Shown piece after piece: positions 15,367 to 16,222 of a stretch of 16,222 nucleotides of DNA. Each line of letters starts with the position of its first letter. Position 1 is the stretch's first letter. Below the pieces are notes generated by a model. That model was given only the letters and a program-made list of their open reading frames with translations, made no database searches and had not been told where the DNA came from. The stretch spans positions 1 through 16,222 of the forward strand of contig CAKPRA010000039.1 of NCBI GenBank assembly GCA_934180065.1. The letters are read 5' to 3'. Origin of the DNA: an uncultured Clostridia bacterium. Its GTDB lineage: Bacteria > Bacillota > Clostridia > TANB77 > CAG-508. The position numbers and the translations under genes are program-made.

Positions 15367-16074
15367 ATGAAATTTGAAGTATCAAAAAGTTTTTTTGATA
15401 AATTAGAAAATTCTGTTTTTGGTGTCGTGGTTGTAAAAAACTTTGATAATGAGGTTTCTTATGATTATATAAATAAAGTTTTTGAAGAAAATTTGCAATT
15501 TTCTAAAGAAAAATTTTTGAATGTAAAGATTAAAGAGGAAATGTGGATACAACCATATAGAGAAGCTTTTAGAAAATTAAATATAAATCCAAATAAATAT
15601 ATGTGTTCTATCGAGGCTTTGATGACAAGAATATCTAAAGGAAATGATATTCCACATATTAATTCTATAGTAGATTTAGGTAATGCTTTATCTTTAAAAT
15701 ATAAGTTACCAGTAGGTGTTCATGATATAGATAATTTTATAAATGGTGATATCCAAATTAGAGAAAGTGATGGGAATGACAATTTTATTCCATTTGGAGG
15801 TACAGAAATAGAACATCCAGATGTTGGTGAGGCAATTTATGTTTCCGGGAATGAAGTTAAAGTAAGAAGATAGACTTGGCAGCAAAGGAAAAGAAGTAAA
15901 GTTACAGAGCAATCTAAGAACTTTTTTATTCCGATTGATTGTTTTATTTCTAACAAAAATAAAGTTTTAGAACTTCAAAATGAATTAGTCAAATTTTTAA
16001 AAGATGATTTAGGTTTAGAAGTTTATAGTTGAATAGTTGATAAAGAACATGGGGTATTTGAAGTGGAAACATAA
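15367..16074 (+). pseudogene. B3/B4 (tRNA-binding-like) domain protein with two nonsense codons
   Basis: The first 168 codons encode the B3/B4 fold found in PheT and in stand-alone proteins: SVFGVVVV, EEMWIQPYREAFRKLNINP, SIEALMTRI, SIVDLGNALSLKYKLPVG and DVGEAIYVSGNEVKVRR. A TAG at 15871-15873 then interrupts the frame. The same frame goes on with TWQQRKRSKVTEQSKNFF and IPIDCF, has a TGA at 16030-16032, and ends VDKEHGVFEVET at TAA 16072-16074. The restored length of 235 codons is what I expect for the family, which ends with a RRW.WRQG-like segment. Both stops fall where Trp would fit, one base from TGG. Stand-alone members are thought to edit or bind mischarged tRNA, but their roles are unsettled. 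A truncated 168-aa product could still be made. Confidence 0.75.
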
Positions 16075-16112
16075 AAGCTTCTTTTTATTTGATAAAGTTT
16101 AAAATATAGTTT

Positions 16113-16141
16113 GGGTTATATCATACTTTATGATAAAATAT
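16113..16141 (+). promoter_or_regulatory. Dam-family gene promoter with internal operator
   Basis: TTGGGT (16113-16118) and TAAAAT (16136-16141) are 17 bases apart. Between them lies a perfect 17-bp palindrome TATCATA-CTT-TATGATA (16121-16137). Such a placement is typical of a repressor site. Confidence 0.6.
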
Positions 16142-16162
16142 AACTTATATGAGGTGATGTAA

Positions 16163-16222
16163 ATGATAAAGGGAAAGCCTTTTGTTAAGTGGGCTGGTGG
16201 TAAGAGACAGATTATTGATAAG
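16163..16222 (+). CDS. DNA adenine methylase (Dam/DpnM family), 5' end only
   Basis: The window ends after 20 codons: MIKGKPFVKWAGGKRQIIDK. The KPFVKWAGGKRQ motif is the AdoMet-binding start of Dam-type N6-adenine methylases (DpnM, M.DpnII, Dam). GAGGTG lies 6 bases before the ATG. It is likely the first gene of another restriction-modification unit or a solitary methylase; the rest is outside the window. Confidence 0.85.
   Translation, partial: MIKGKPFVKWAGGKRQIIDK

Noticed and set aside
15871..16032. Alternative genetic code with TGA or TAG read as Trp
   Set aside because: TGA ends the 79-aa HTH gene and the HEPN-like gene and TAG ends the methylase and the antitoxin at sensible places. 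TGG is used for Trp in the long genes, so stop reassignment is not supported.
16070..16087. Terminator AAAAG-CTT-CTTTT after the B3/B4 gene
   Set aside because: The stem is only 5 bp, mostly A-T, with a 3-base loop; too weak to call, though it is in the right place.

Overview
The window is very AT-rich, has strong GGAGG-type Shine-Dalgarno sites, uses TAA, TAG and TGA all as stops, and encodes Lys/Asn/Ile-rich proteins. This fits a low-GC Bacillota (a clostridial or Erysipelotrichia-type bacterium). The species cannot be named from the sequence. No tRNA, rRNA, CRISPR array, transposase or integrase was seen.

Left part (1-6060) is a string of defence-type genes. An AbiEi-like antitoxin (165-791) is followed by a wrecked AbiEii toxin gene (784-1447) that has lost its catalytic region. 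Next is a 1069-aa protein with an N-terminal PD-(D/E)XK/Mrr-like nuclease domain joined to helical repeats and an undescribed C-terminal region. It converges, across a bidirectional terminator, on a minus-strand pair: a trypsin-like serine protease (triad H42/D107/S195 visible, C-terminus lost to a frameshift) and a small HEPN-like helical protein.

The middle (6088-8521) is the control and replication block of a decayed phage-like or plasmid-like element. Leftward genes (a 39-aa small ORF, an 87-aa unknown, a 79-aa HTH protein and a replicative AAA/RecA-fold ATPase broken by three frameshifts) diverge from a tandem-HTH repressor. Three copies of TTCCA-N3-TGGAA and three copies of AATAGGGT occupy the shared control region.

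The right part (8525-14173) is one tight rightward restriction operon: a FokI-type double adenine methyltransferase, a 508-aa HNH endonuclease candidate, and a GmrSD-like DUF262/DUF1524 nuclease with an extra C-terminal region. A paired ATGACA/TGTCAT repeat sits at its promoter and a terminator closes it. The inferred job is two-sided: methylation protects the host and the HNH enzyme cuts unmethylated DNA, while the GmrSD-like enzyme would attack phage DNA with modified bases that escapes the first enzyme.

After it come a separately transcribed 316-aa HEPN/DUF5677-like protein, a possible small RNA, a B3/B4-domain gene with two Trp-to-stop changes, and the first 20 codons of a Dam-family adenine methylase whose promoter holds a perfect 17-bp operator-like palindrome. 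The overall pattern is many broken genes (toxin, protease end, replication ATPase, B3/B4) beside long intact restriction genes, so the window looks like an old mobile element worn down to its defence cargo.
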